Assembly (NCBI GenBank): GCA_004431415.1
Contig: QPMI01000623.1
Location: 104,470 to 168,469 of the forward strand
Direction of reading: 5' to 3'
DNA: 64,000 nucleotides
Origin: Cyanophora paradoxa
Taxonomy: Eukaryota > Glaucocystophyceae > Cyanophorales > Cyanophoraceae
Shown: in pieces, positions 55,400 through 64,000 of the stretch
How positions within the stretch are numbered: position 1 is the stretch's first letter
Layout: each line of letters starts with the position of its first letter
Notes under the pieces: model-generated
The model's database searches: none
Told to the model about the DNA's origin: nothing
Seen by the model: the letters and a program-made list of their open reading frames with translations, nothing else
Program-made: the position numbers and the translations under genes

Positions 55400-58300
55400 G
55401 GCGCCGTAGTCATCGGCGAGACGGGCGCGCTCCTCGAGCTTTCCCGCCAGCGCCGCGCTCCGCTCGATGAGGCCGCGTTCTCCTCATACAGCAGCTGCCG
55501 CAGCGCCCGCGTCACCGCCCCGCCCCGCCCCGCCCCCGCGCCAGAACCGGTGCCACCCACCTGCACGAGGACAGCAGCTTCTGTGGAGCGCCCCCGCCGC
55601 CTCCCCCGCCTGCCGCTCCCTGCCGCGTGGCGCGCCGTCAGCGCGCCGGCGCACGGGCTGGCGTTCAGGCTCACTCGCGGCCCGCTCCTCGTTGCCGCGA
55701 GCGCGCCCGCTTCCTGCCAGGCCATCAGCGTAGGGGCACACGCACGGGTCAGAAGGCGGCCGCGCGCCTGCTGCTGCCGCAGGCGCCGAGGCGGGCGTCG
55801 GCGGCGTGGAGCGCCAGGCGCGCAGATCGAGCGCCGGATGCGCCGCTCGCCCGAGTCCGCGACGATGCGCTCGAGCGCCGCGAGCGGCCGCCGCCGCGTG
55901 TGCGAGCGCCAGCCCAGGAAGGCCCGCCGCGCCGCAACGAGGGCGCATTTCCTTGCGAGCGCTCCTGTGACGGCGCGTCGGGAGAGCCAGCAGGACGGAG
56001 GGAGCGGGGGCCGCACGGCCGCGGAGCAGGCGCGAGAGGCGCAGCGAGGTCGTGGGCCGAGGCGAGCCAGAGACGGCAGCGTCGCGGCGGCGTGGAGGCG
56101 CGGTGCGGGCGGCGAGATGCGCCTGCCAGATGCGAAAGACGCCCGCAGCGCTGCTCGTCCCACCGCTGCCGCTGCGCCCGCACGCAGCGCCAGTCGTCTC
56201 CGAACTTCGACCGCTCCCCGCCAGGCACGCAAGGCGCGCCGCTGCAGCTTGCGCAGCGGAGCGCCGCGGCCTCAGCGCGGCGAGCGCCAGGTGGCGAGGC
56301 CCGCGCGACGAGCGCGATCCAGCACACGCCGCGCCGCCGCGAGGCCCTTCGCCCTCCGCCGCCGCCTCGCGCGACCCGCCACGCCCGCAGCGCCCGCTTA
56401 GAGGCACAGCCCGGACGGGGGCGGCGCCCCCCGGTCCGACCGCTCCTTCAAGGAGGCCCACCGCCAGAGGCCGAGGCAGCCTCGAGGGTCCGGCGGCGAA
56501 GACGCGCATCAACTTTGGCTCTGGCGGCCTCGAGTGCGCGCCCTCCGAGCGGCGCGCGCATGCGAGTAAGGCGTGCCGCAGGGCCGCGGCGATCGACCGC
56601 AACGAGGGCGGCGGCCGCCGCCCCGCGCGCCTTCCGCCGTCGCTCCGCGCTCTGCAGGTCGCCAGGTGAGGGTACGGGCGTGGGAGGGGAAGGCGCGCAC
56701 TGCTGCCAGAGCGAGAGGGCGCCGAGGAGCGCCCGGACGCGTGCCGGGCGAGCGCGGCGCGCAGGAGGACGGCGCGCCGGCGCTCGCCGCCGCCCATGCC
56801 CGCCATTGGCGAACGCGCTACGCGCGGGCGGGGAGGGCTCGAGGGCCCTACCCAGCACCGCGACCGCCTGCGCAGCGTGGCTCGCGGGCCCGGCCCGGGC
56901 GCTCGCCACGCGCACTGCTTCCGCCGCTCGGCCGCCCGCGCCAGAGGCGAACGCCGCCCGCGCGCGGTGCGCGGCTTGCCACGCGCTGAGCTGACCGCCG
57001 CCTGCCTTAAGCCGATGCCCCGCCACGGCGCCTTGCCAGCGAGACCATGCGCCCGCAGCGCTGCCCGGCGCCGGGTGCCCAGCGCGAGCTGCACGGCCGC
57101 GTCCTGCGCCGCGGCCGCCTGCACGGGTGCGACGCTCCGTCAAGTGCGGGGCGGCGCGGGTCGCGCGCACGTGGCGGCGGAGAGCGCGGAGCCGTGCTCA
57201 AGTCCTCGACGCGGCGTTCGGCCGCTGCCAGCGCCTGCCGCGCGGCGCGCAGCTCGCCCTCAGCCGCTTCCCGCCCGCGACGGCCTCGCTCCGTTCGCCC
57301 TCGAGCATCGCCGCGTTTCGCTTGCCTGCACATGGGCGTCCGTGCGATGGAGCGAGGCTGCGCGAGCGGTGCACCGCTTCGGCCTCCTCGCGAACGTGAG
57401 TAGCTGGAGCTCGGCGGCGCGGCGGCGGTGCGGCGTGGCGACCTGCCTCCTCGGAGGCTGACATCCACGCACGCGCCGCCTCGAGCTCTGCCCCTGCTGC
57501 CGCCCCGCTCCGCCGCTTCCGCCTGCCCCGAGCGCACCGTCAGACGCCCCGTGAGCCGGGCCCCAAGGCGGTGCACCAGCTCGCGGGCTGCCGCGTCGAG
57601 CTCGCGCTGCAGGCCGGCCGCCTGCCCAGCGAGCTGCTCGCAGCGCGCGCGGCTGCGTGCGGCTTCTCCTCTGCCTCCGTCAGCTCCGCGGCGAACCGCG
57701 CAGCCTCGTCCTCGGCCTTGGCGGAATGGCCGCGGCGTCGGCAAGGTCGCGCGGAGACGCTCGAGCTCCGCCTCGGCCGCGTCGCCTCCACCAACGCGCC
57801 GCCAGCTGCTGCCGACTCGCGCCGCCTCCGCCCTCGCCGCCGCAGCTCCCCGTCCGCCTCCTCCGCTCCCTCGCGCCCGCGCGCGCGCCTCGCGAGCTCC
57901 GCCGCAACGCATCGAGGCCGCGGCGTCCCGTCGACAGCGCCTCGCGGGAGCCGCCGCACGGCGTCCGCTCCCCGCCGCCCCGCCCGTTCCTCCCTCGCCT
58001 GCTCGCCTCCTCGCGCACCGCCGCGAGCTCCAGCCGCAGCGCCGCGGAGACCTCCTCGGCCGCCCCTCGCGCCTGCTCGCGCTGCAGAGCTCGCTCCGCT
58101 GCGCGAGCTGCGGGTGTGCGACCTCGTCAACATTTGATTTCGATTTTTGTCACGAGGGGCGCGCGATGCCTCGACGAAAGAGTACCGCGCTCCGCAAGCA
58201 GCTCGTCACCTGCGCGGCAGCGAAGTTCAAATGAAATCTCGAATGCAGCCGTCGGCGTCATCACGCTCACCTGAGCTTGCAATTCCCTCTCGCTCGATCG

Positions 58301-58740
58301 ACGCTCGCCTTCGCAGCTGCGGCCGCGGCGAGCATTTTTGCCAGCGCCTCCCGATCAGCCTTCGCCACACTTGCCGTCTCTTGCGCCTCCTTGCATCGAG
58401 CGATCTGTGCTGTCGTTCAAGCTCCGCCTCCTCGCGCCCGCTCCGCCTGCACATGTGCGTATGTTTTTCTCGAGCGAGTGCTGCCCGGGCAGCGCACGCC
58501 TCCAAGCGAGCCCGTGTCTCTTCAGCTCTTCTCCAGAACGCCGACCACGCGCTTCTGCTCTTTCAGATCACGCGCCAGGTCGACCTTGAGCCGAAATGCT
58601 TCCGAAAGCGTATTTTTCGTATGCGTGAGGACAGTATCCGCGCCAGCAGCTTCTTCGATAGACTGAGAGCGCTGCCGCACGATGTCGCTCTCGTAGTTAG
58701 CTCTCCCCCGGATCTAGGAGCTGCGGTCAATCGACGCGGA
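55400..58740 (-). pseudogene. Frameshift-riddled coiled-coil gene
   Basis: On the minus strand excellent heptad coiled coil appears in pieces that jump frame without room for introns: NYESDIVRQRSQSIEEAAGA, FRLKVDLARDLKEQKRVVGV, EAQETASVAKADREALAKML, ALQREQARGAAEEVSAALRL, ELAAVREEASR, AEAELERLRATL, AEDEAARFAAELTEAEE, RCEQLAGQAAGLQRELDAAA, AEGELRAARQALAAAERRVE, QLLYEENA and LIERSAALAGKLEERARLAD. Each junction needs a one-base insertion or deletion (for example between EENA and LIERS, and between ELERQH and IARCKEAQ). The density of shifts over 3.3 kb contrasts with clean frames elsewhere. It is either a decaying coiled-coil gene or an error-rich assembly stretch. Confidence 0.6.
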
Positions 58741-59070
58741 CGAGGCGGGGGGCGGTGAACCTTCTACTGTCGTATTAGGATCGCCACGGCTTATCCGCGT
58801 ACAGGCTTCGAATTTCCATGCGCTGGCGCTTGTGTCCTCACCACCGGTGTGCGCTCGGGTCGGGAAGCGCTAGATCCATCTCTTCAACGCCCGCCGCGCC
58901 TGCATCTCTACGCTTTGCGACGCCTGTGGCGGCGCTAGAGTAATACCGCCGAGTGTGCTGCTCGCGGCGCACGGCCTATGGACTCGCCCAGCACACTTTT
59001 TTGCCGCCAACAAAGGTACGCTGATCTGCGACGCTGTCTCCAGCAGCGCCTTTGATCGGCGCAACGCGAT

Positions 59071-59878
59071 GGAGGGACGTGTCGAACTTTATGGAGGAGT
59101 GGAAGAGTCCGTGGAGGAGATGCTGGAGTTTCGCGACGTTCTCGATGGCGCAGAGGACTGCCGCCTTGCCATGAGGTACAGTGGAAGTGGGTGTGTCTGT
59201 ACATCCGATCCCGCGCCTCACTCGCGCACCCCGCCGCAGAGGTCGGCCTTGCACGGCGCGCGCTCGAGAGCGGTTACTTCCCGCAATGACCACTGGCACA
59301 GCGAAATTCTGTGCTCACAAAGGACCTCCCTCGGATTCGTTATCTCTACTACGTGTACACGGTGCGCGCGTGTGGATGGCGACACGCTTGAGCGCATCCA
59401 ACTTTCGCGCGCGCGCGCTGGGACGCTGCGCGCAGACTGGTGCTTCGACAGTTTGTTGGAATTACGTCCATACCGAGCTGCCGCGCTACCTCGCCAAGAG
59501 CGAGCTCGTCCGCTGCAGCATCGACAAAGTCGAAGCGCGCTTCCACAGAGGTCGCTCCGGCCGCCGCTTCTCGCCGGGGACGCTCACGTCGCACAGGCTT
59601 CCTTGCTCGATGACTGTACCGAGCTGAAGAGCTCGCCAGGCGAAATCCGCTACCTCTCGGGTTCGCGGTGGCGCGCGTCGCCCATCGTCGGCGCTCTGCT
59701 CAGTGACGGCTTCAACGTCTCGAAGTCTACACCTACGGCAGTCCGGCAGCGCGCGCGCCGTGGCCGCCGCGGCTCACACCGGGCCCGTCGCCAGCGATGT
59801 TCACGGACGGGCCGGGCGCGCGTTCGACGCGTCGGGGATCAAGCTGTACCGGTGAAGCGGAGGGGATCGCTGCCGCAG
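59071..59878 (+). CDS. Possible gene, unrecognised
   Basis: A plus-strand chain of segments with good third-position GC: MEGRVELYGGVEESVEEMLE, NYVHTELPRYLAKSELVRCS, LDDCTELKSSPGEIRYLSGS then RASPIVGALLSDGFNV, and VYTYGSPAARAVAAAAHTGP ending ASGIKLYR and a stop. I cannot fix the introns joining them, and the first segment reads about as well on the minus strand (AIENVAKLQHLLHGLFHSSI). No domain recognised. It could also be debris of the neighbouring pseudogene. Confidence 0.25.
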
Positions 59879-61091
59879 CTGCCCTCGAATCGACGGCTCG
59901 CGCACTGGGCGCCGAGGTCGCTCCTCGACGGCCCGCTTCGCCTTCCGCCAGCGCGCCGCCGCCGCCGCCGCCTCCTGGCCGCTCCCAGGCGCCCCTCCCC
60001 CGTCGCCGCGAACGGTGCCCGACGGGGCGGCGTGCGTGGCGACCTGACGGCACAAGCAAAGCTGGCCCTGTACCCGCTCTCGAGTACGTCCGCCTCTCCG
60101 CGCAAGCTCGAGAACGCTGTCCGCGAGCCGCCCCCCGCCCCCAGCCAGGGGCCTAGAGCCGCCGCGATCTTGTGAATTCTGGCTCTCGCATTGCACGTTC
60201 AGGATAAGCAACAGTGCTACGTTTACCTGACAGCCATTTAGCTAGTAGTCGACGGAAAGAGCTGCGCGCGCGTCGCCTATCGTGGAGGGCGGACAGAGGG
60301 CAGCTCCCAAGCGAAGGGAGCTCCCTGACTTCTCCGTGCGCTCGCGAGGCAGGGGTGCGGTGGTGGGGCTCGTCGGGTGATGGAATGGTGATGGAGAGGC
60401 AGGAAGCGCGCGCACGCAGCGGCGCCTCTCAAGCCGGCGCGGCGGCCGCCTGGCGCCCTCGAGCGTGCACGTGCACGCAGACCGGTCGCGCTCCAGGCAG
60501 CCTGAACGCGCAGCGTGACGTAGCGGAGCTGCATGAGCAGTCAGTGCGCGACCTCCGGAATCCGGGGCCAAGGGAAGCACTTGTCTTCAGGAGAGCTTAT
60601 GTGCTCGGAGAGCAGTTTAGCCAGCAACGCCAGCTCCTGCGCGCTGAATATCTTAGCTATAGCGCGATTCGCTTGCGCTCGAATCCAGACAGGCGCGCAA
60701 AGCTGCGCGAACCAGCAGCGCGTGGGATTCACTCGCTTGCGCGATTCGCTTGCGCTCGAATCAGACAGGCGCGCAAAGCTGCGCGAGACCAGCAGCGTGG
60801 GATTCAGAATCTGTACAACTGCGCAGCATGTGCTAGCGCAGCCGCGCGCGCGAGCGCCTCTCGCTGCACTTCACGGCGCGTCAGTTACCGCTGGCGGACG
60901 ACGGCAACGGAAACGCACGGTGCAACATCCGCACGGCGCGAAGATAGGGACCTCCGAATGCAAGGCGTGGTGTCCGCACGACGGCCCCCCCCCCCCCCCC
61001 TCCCCTCCCCCCCACGAACCTTTCACGTACCCCTCGGGACGAGCCCGGATTGCCAAGCAGAAAGGCACCCGTCCAGCGGCTTCGGAAATCG
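59879..61091. other. Region without a supported gene
   Basis: Contains a 77-bp direct repeat (60662-60806) and a 16-nt poly-C tract (60985-61000). Open frames on both strands change frame often and show no motif. The right end is the 5' flank of the gene starting at 61092. Confidence 0.4.
60662..60806. repeat. 77-bp direct tandem repeat
   Basis: Unit 1 from 60662 and unit 2 from 60739 share gcgcgattcgcttgcgctcg, a tc(c)agacaggcgcgcaaag segment and a gcgcga(g)accagcagcg...tgggattca end. Only small indels separate them. The spacer holds another partial start (cactcgcttgc). Confidence 0.85.
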
Positions 61092-62984
61092 ATGAGTGGA
61101 ATGGAGGATGACGGAGGGGCGATGTCGGATATGAGTGCTTCGCTGGAGCCAGCGAAGGAGGGCGGCAGTGGGACACCGCAGAAGAAGGAGCGCAAACCGC
61201 GAGCCGATAAAGGTTAGCCGGTCCCCTAGAACCCATTTCCGATCAAGAAAGACCCCGGTTGCAGGGAAAAAGCGAGGTCCCTACAAGTCGCGGAAGTCGG
61301 CCGGCGAGTCTTCGAGTGGCGTCCCCACTCCGAAACCGGCCAGCAAGCCCGCGTCCGTCCTTTTCATGTCCGATCCCTTCGCCTCGCTGACGGAAATCCA
61401 GCTCGGCACCAAGGAGTCGGGCTTCGGCGACGACGAACTCGATTCAACACATACCGCCTCCTCAAATGCTCGCAACGCATGGATCCCTGATGCGCTGGGG
61501 TCCCGATATGGTCCGTGACTTCACTGGGGTGCTCGTGGAGGCTGGTACGTAGCCAATCACGTCCTTCAAGTTCGAGCCGTTTCACGAGCCTTGGGCAGGG
61601 CTCGACGCCCTTCGCTGCGGCATGCTCTTGCACCGTATTCACGAGGTTAGTTGCTTTCCGGTCTCGCCTGCCGCGCCTTCGTCTGACAGTGAACAACAGC
61701 TGTACGGGCCGGACGGGCACCCGAAAGAGTTCCGACAGCTGCGGCAGGAGGGAATCGTCTACACCCGCCTGTTGGGCAGTCTTGCGCAGCAGACTCTGGA
61801 TCCGCAAGTGCTGCAGGCGCTGCCCGTGATCGAGAACCATGTAACGATGGCAGCCCGTCTCACGGGCATCGAAACAAGCTCCCCCGGCTTCCCCTTCATG
61901 CTCCAGCGCGTCGCTGCGGTGCGCTCTCTGTTTCCGATTTTCTCAAAGAGAGCTCTAAGCACCACTGCAGACGATCTTGCAGCCGGACAACCCTCCGCGA
62001 GTGAATGTGTGGCCAGCGCCGGAGGTGATCCAGCTGGCGCGGGTGAGGCAGAGCGAGGGCGTGCAGCAGGCGTGGTGGAACACGACTTGCGATGACCTCG
62101 TCCTCGAGCAGGTGCCCCCGGTCCCGCCCCTGCTGCTCGCTGGCGTGCTCGCTCAGGCCTTGCAGGCATCCCACCTGGGGATTGGGGACGGCTCGTGCCT
62201 GGTGCTGCTGGCGCGGCTTCGGCGGGTGCTGTTGGCGCCGCACGCGAACGCGGACAAGACGGGGGTCAGCGCGAAGGCGCTCCCGTGGTGCGTGCCGGTC
62301 GTGCGGGAGCTCATGGGGGCGTGCGCGGAGCTCTCCCTCGACCCCCTCCGCTCCGGCTTCCTCGTCCACCGCATCCACGAGGCCTGTCCCGCCCCGCCCG
62401 CCCCGCCGCCGCCGCGCTCACGGGCGCCGCAGTTCTTCGCGGGGGAGCAGGTCCTCCTCCCCTTCCCCCGCTCCCGCGATCTGGAGCTCCAGAGCCGCCT
62501 CGGCCCTCCCCCGCCGACCGCCCAGCACGCCCACCCCCGAACCTCGGACGGCGCCGCGGCTTCCTCCGGAGGGGCGCCCCTCGCCCTTCCGGCGCCCTCG
62601 CAGGGCGGAGCGGCCGGTGGCCGGCAGGATGTGCCCTCCTCCTTCGTGCCCCCCGTGGGCGAGGAGGACGGCGAGTCGGCGGCCAAGCGGCACCGGACGA
62701 GCGACGGGCGCGACCACGGCGGGCGCCCCGGCGAGGGCTCCGCGCCCAACGGCCAGCGCATGATGCAGGGCCAGCGCCCCGCCGCGTCGGGCTCCGGCAC
62801 CTACCCGGGGGCGCCCTACGCGTCGTCCTACAACCAGCCTTCGCCGGCGTCGGTGCGCGGGGCGGGGCGGGGGCGGCGGGCGGGCTGAGGGCGGCCGCAG
62901 TTCGCGCTCTTCTCGAGCTACACGTACCCGCAGTCGACGATGCACGGCGGAGACGAGGGCGAGGTCGAGTCCGTCGGCATGTGA
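61092..62984 (+). CDS. Putative nuclear protein with duplicated HRIHE exon
   Basis: Start MSGMEDDGGAMSDMSASLEP; exon 1 ends in KKERKPRADK and splices (G|GTTAGC ... TTGCAG) in phase to GKKRGPYKSRKSAGESSSG, a basic AT-hook-like patch. Then LATHGSLMRWGPDMVRDFTG, FEPFHEPWAGLDALRCGMLL then HRIHE, LYGPDGHPKEFRQLRQEGIV, LAQQTLDPQVLQALPVIENH, VNVWPAPEVIQLARVRQSEG, LLLAGVLAQALQASHLGIGD, VPVVRELMGACAELSLDPLR then SGFLVHRIHE, and FFAGEQVLLPFPRSRDLELQ. The C-terminus is Ser/Gly/Pro-rich with AAKRHRTSDGRDHG, ending GEVESVGM. The frame shift between the basic patch and LATHGS (around 61310-61450) is not fully resolved. A TGTAA word lies about 50 nt after the stop. Confidence 0.58.
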
Positions 62985-63089
62985 AGCCGCCCCGCCGCCC
63001 CGCCGCCGGCCCCCGGCCCGTTTTACATTGTTTAGTGCATGTAAGAGAACCAGAGTAGGAGCAGCCGGCGCGAAGGGGCGGGGGAGGGG

Positions 63090-64000
63090 CGTTACGGGCG
63101 CGGGTGCCGTGGAGGCGGCGGGAGCGGGAGGCGGTGAGGGTGGACGAGAGGGAGGGCCGCCCCCGGGTGACGAAGGAGGCGCCAGGGCCGGCGTGCAGGG
63201 GTGCCCCGCCGCGGGCGCGCCGGGCGCCGGCCCGCTGTTCGGGCGGAGAGGCGCTCCTCGAGGGCCCCCGGCACCGCCCGCAGCGGCGCCTCCTCCCGCA
63301 TGGTACGCGCATCAGCCGCCTCCCGCGGGCTCTGCGCCGCCCCCGGCTCGGTTGCGCGGGGGAGGGCGGGGCGGGCGGGGCGCACGACGGTGGCGGAGTC
63401 GCGAAGGAGGTCGGAGAGGGCGCGCTCTATGCGCGGCCGCCGCTCGAAGTAGGCCGGGTACCGCTTCTGCAGCGGCGACGGGTCCCGCGCCGGCCGCGGC
63501 GGCGAGATCGAGGGGCCGCGCGGCGCCCGCGTGTGCTGGTACAAGTCCTCGATCGACTGCAGCCGCCGCCTGCCCGCCTCGCCGCGCCACCTGCCGCCCC
63601 TCGCAGCCGTCCCTCGCGGCGCCGCACGGTCGGTGTGGCACCCGTCGGTGGCAAGGCGGGACTGGGTCGCTCCGCGTGGCGGGCGGCTGCCGGAGGCCTC
63701 GAACTCGGCGTCCGCCCGCGCGAAGGCGTCCCCCCCGAAGCTGCCGGAGACACGCCGCGCCCCGTCGGGGGCGCGGCGCGGGGGGCGGGCGTCGCGGAGC
63801 GCGGGAGGCAGGAGCTCCTCGCCGCGGGCCGCCTCCTCGCGCCAGGCGTCCCCCTCGAGGTCGCCCGCGCCCCCGCTTCCGACCGCCCCCGCGCCGCCTC
63901 GACCCCCCGCAGCCGCGCCACCGACCCTGTGCTCAACGCCGACACCCGCCGCCGGCCCGCCCCGCTCGGCCCCGCAACGTCGGCGTCGGCGTCGGGGGCG
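63090..64000 (-). CDS. Partial gene at right edge, Arg/Ser-rich protein
   Basis: Minus-strand gene whose 5' part lies beyond the window. Readable exons: DAFARADAEFEASGSRPPRG then ATQSRLATDGCHT, RRLQSIEDLYQHTRAPRGPS, LQKRYPAYFERRPRIERALS then DLLRDSATV, and downstream EEAPLRAVPGALEERLSART. The intron after SATV starts gtgcgcccc. The 3' end was not determined; 63090 is a guess. No family recognised. Confidence 0.4.

Noticed and set aside
60662-60806. CRISPR-like array
   Set aside because: Only two adjacent units with no unique spacers, in a eukaryotic genome; an ordinary tandem duplication.

Overview
This 64 kb window is nuclear DNA from a very GC-rich photosynthetic eukaryote, most likely a microalga. 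Genes are split by many spliceosomal introns that are often only about 45-70 nt long. Products include a mitochondrial pyruvate dehydrogenase E1 alpha with its own presequence, type II DNA topoisomerase, a cyclin, Golgi-type nucleotide-sugar transport, and three plastid-directed proteins. The plastid presequences begin directly with Ser/Ala/Arg-rich transit-like peptides and show no ER signal peptide in front. That, together with a plant-PP7-like phosphatase, favours a primary-plastid (green-lineage) alga; I cannot exclude a haptophyte or other GC-rich alga. Because GC is so high, most long open frames are antisense or off-frame shadows. I built gene models by joining exons whose translations make sense and whose junctions fit GT-AG or GC-AG introns, so exon limits are hand-made.

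Layout: 1-3 kb is repeat-rich and has no secure gene. Then METTL21-like methyltransferase (-), coiled-coil protein (+), NAA80-like acetyltransferase (-), START-domain protein (+), secreted glycosyl-hydrolase-like protein (-), PDH E1 alpha (+), coiled-coil/Ala-Pro-rich protein (+), plastid single-helix protein (+), PP7-like phosphatase (-), truncated ubiquitin protease (+), cyclin (-) and F-box/LRR protein (-, possibly fused to the cyclin), retroelement remnant (+), two head-to-head coiled-coil genes (-/+), an AT-richer island, plastid DUF4079-like membrane protein (-) head-to-head with a thylakoid-lumen protein (+), SLC35B-type transporter (-), topoisomerase II (-), CSPP1-like coiled-coil protein (+), coiled-coil protein (-), a frameshift-riddled coiled-coil pseudogene (-), a weak gene-like stretch (+), a basic/Ser-rich putative nuclear protein (+), and a partial gene running off the right edge (-).

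Genes are mostly in alternating orientation. Divergent starts can be only 88-150 bp apart, and convergent stops are typically 100-500 bp apart. AT-richer, palindrome-rich islands separate some blocks.

The most interesting structural signals are: (1) abundant GC-AG introns, anchored by the conserved topoisomerase II and PDH proteins; (2) introns with a C-rich 5' arm, a CTGAC-like branch site and often a G-rich 3' arm, with poly-C tracts always on the sense strand; (3) one 61-nt intron that is almost entirely a perfect 20-bp inverted repeat; (4) a possible F-box-LRR-cyclin fusion; (5) a single-base frameshift in the topoisomerase II ATPase domain and a heavily frameshifted coiled-coil gene.
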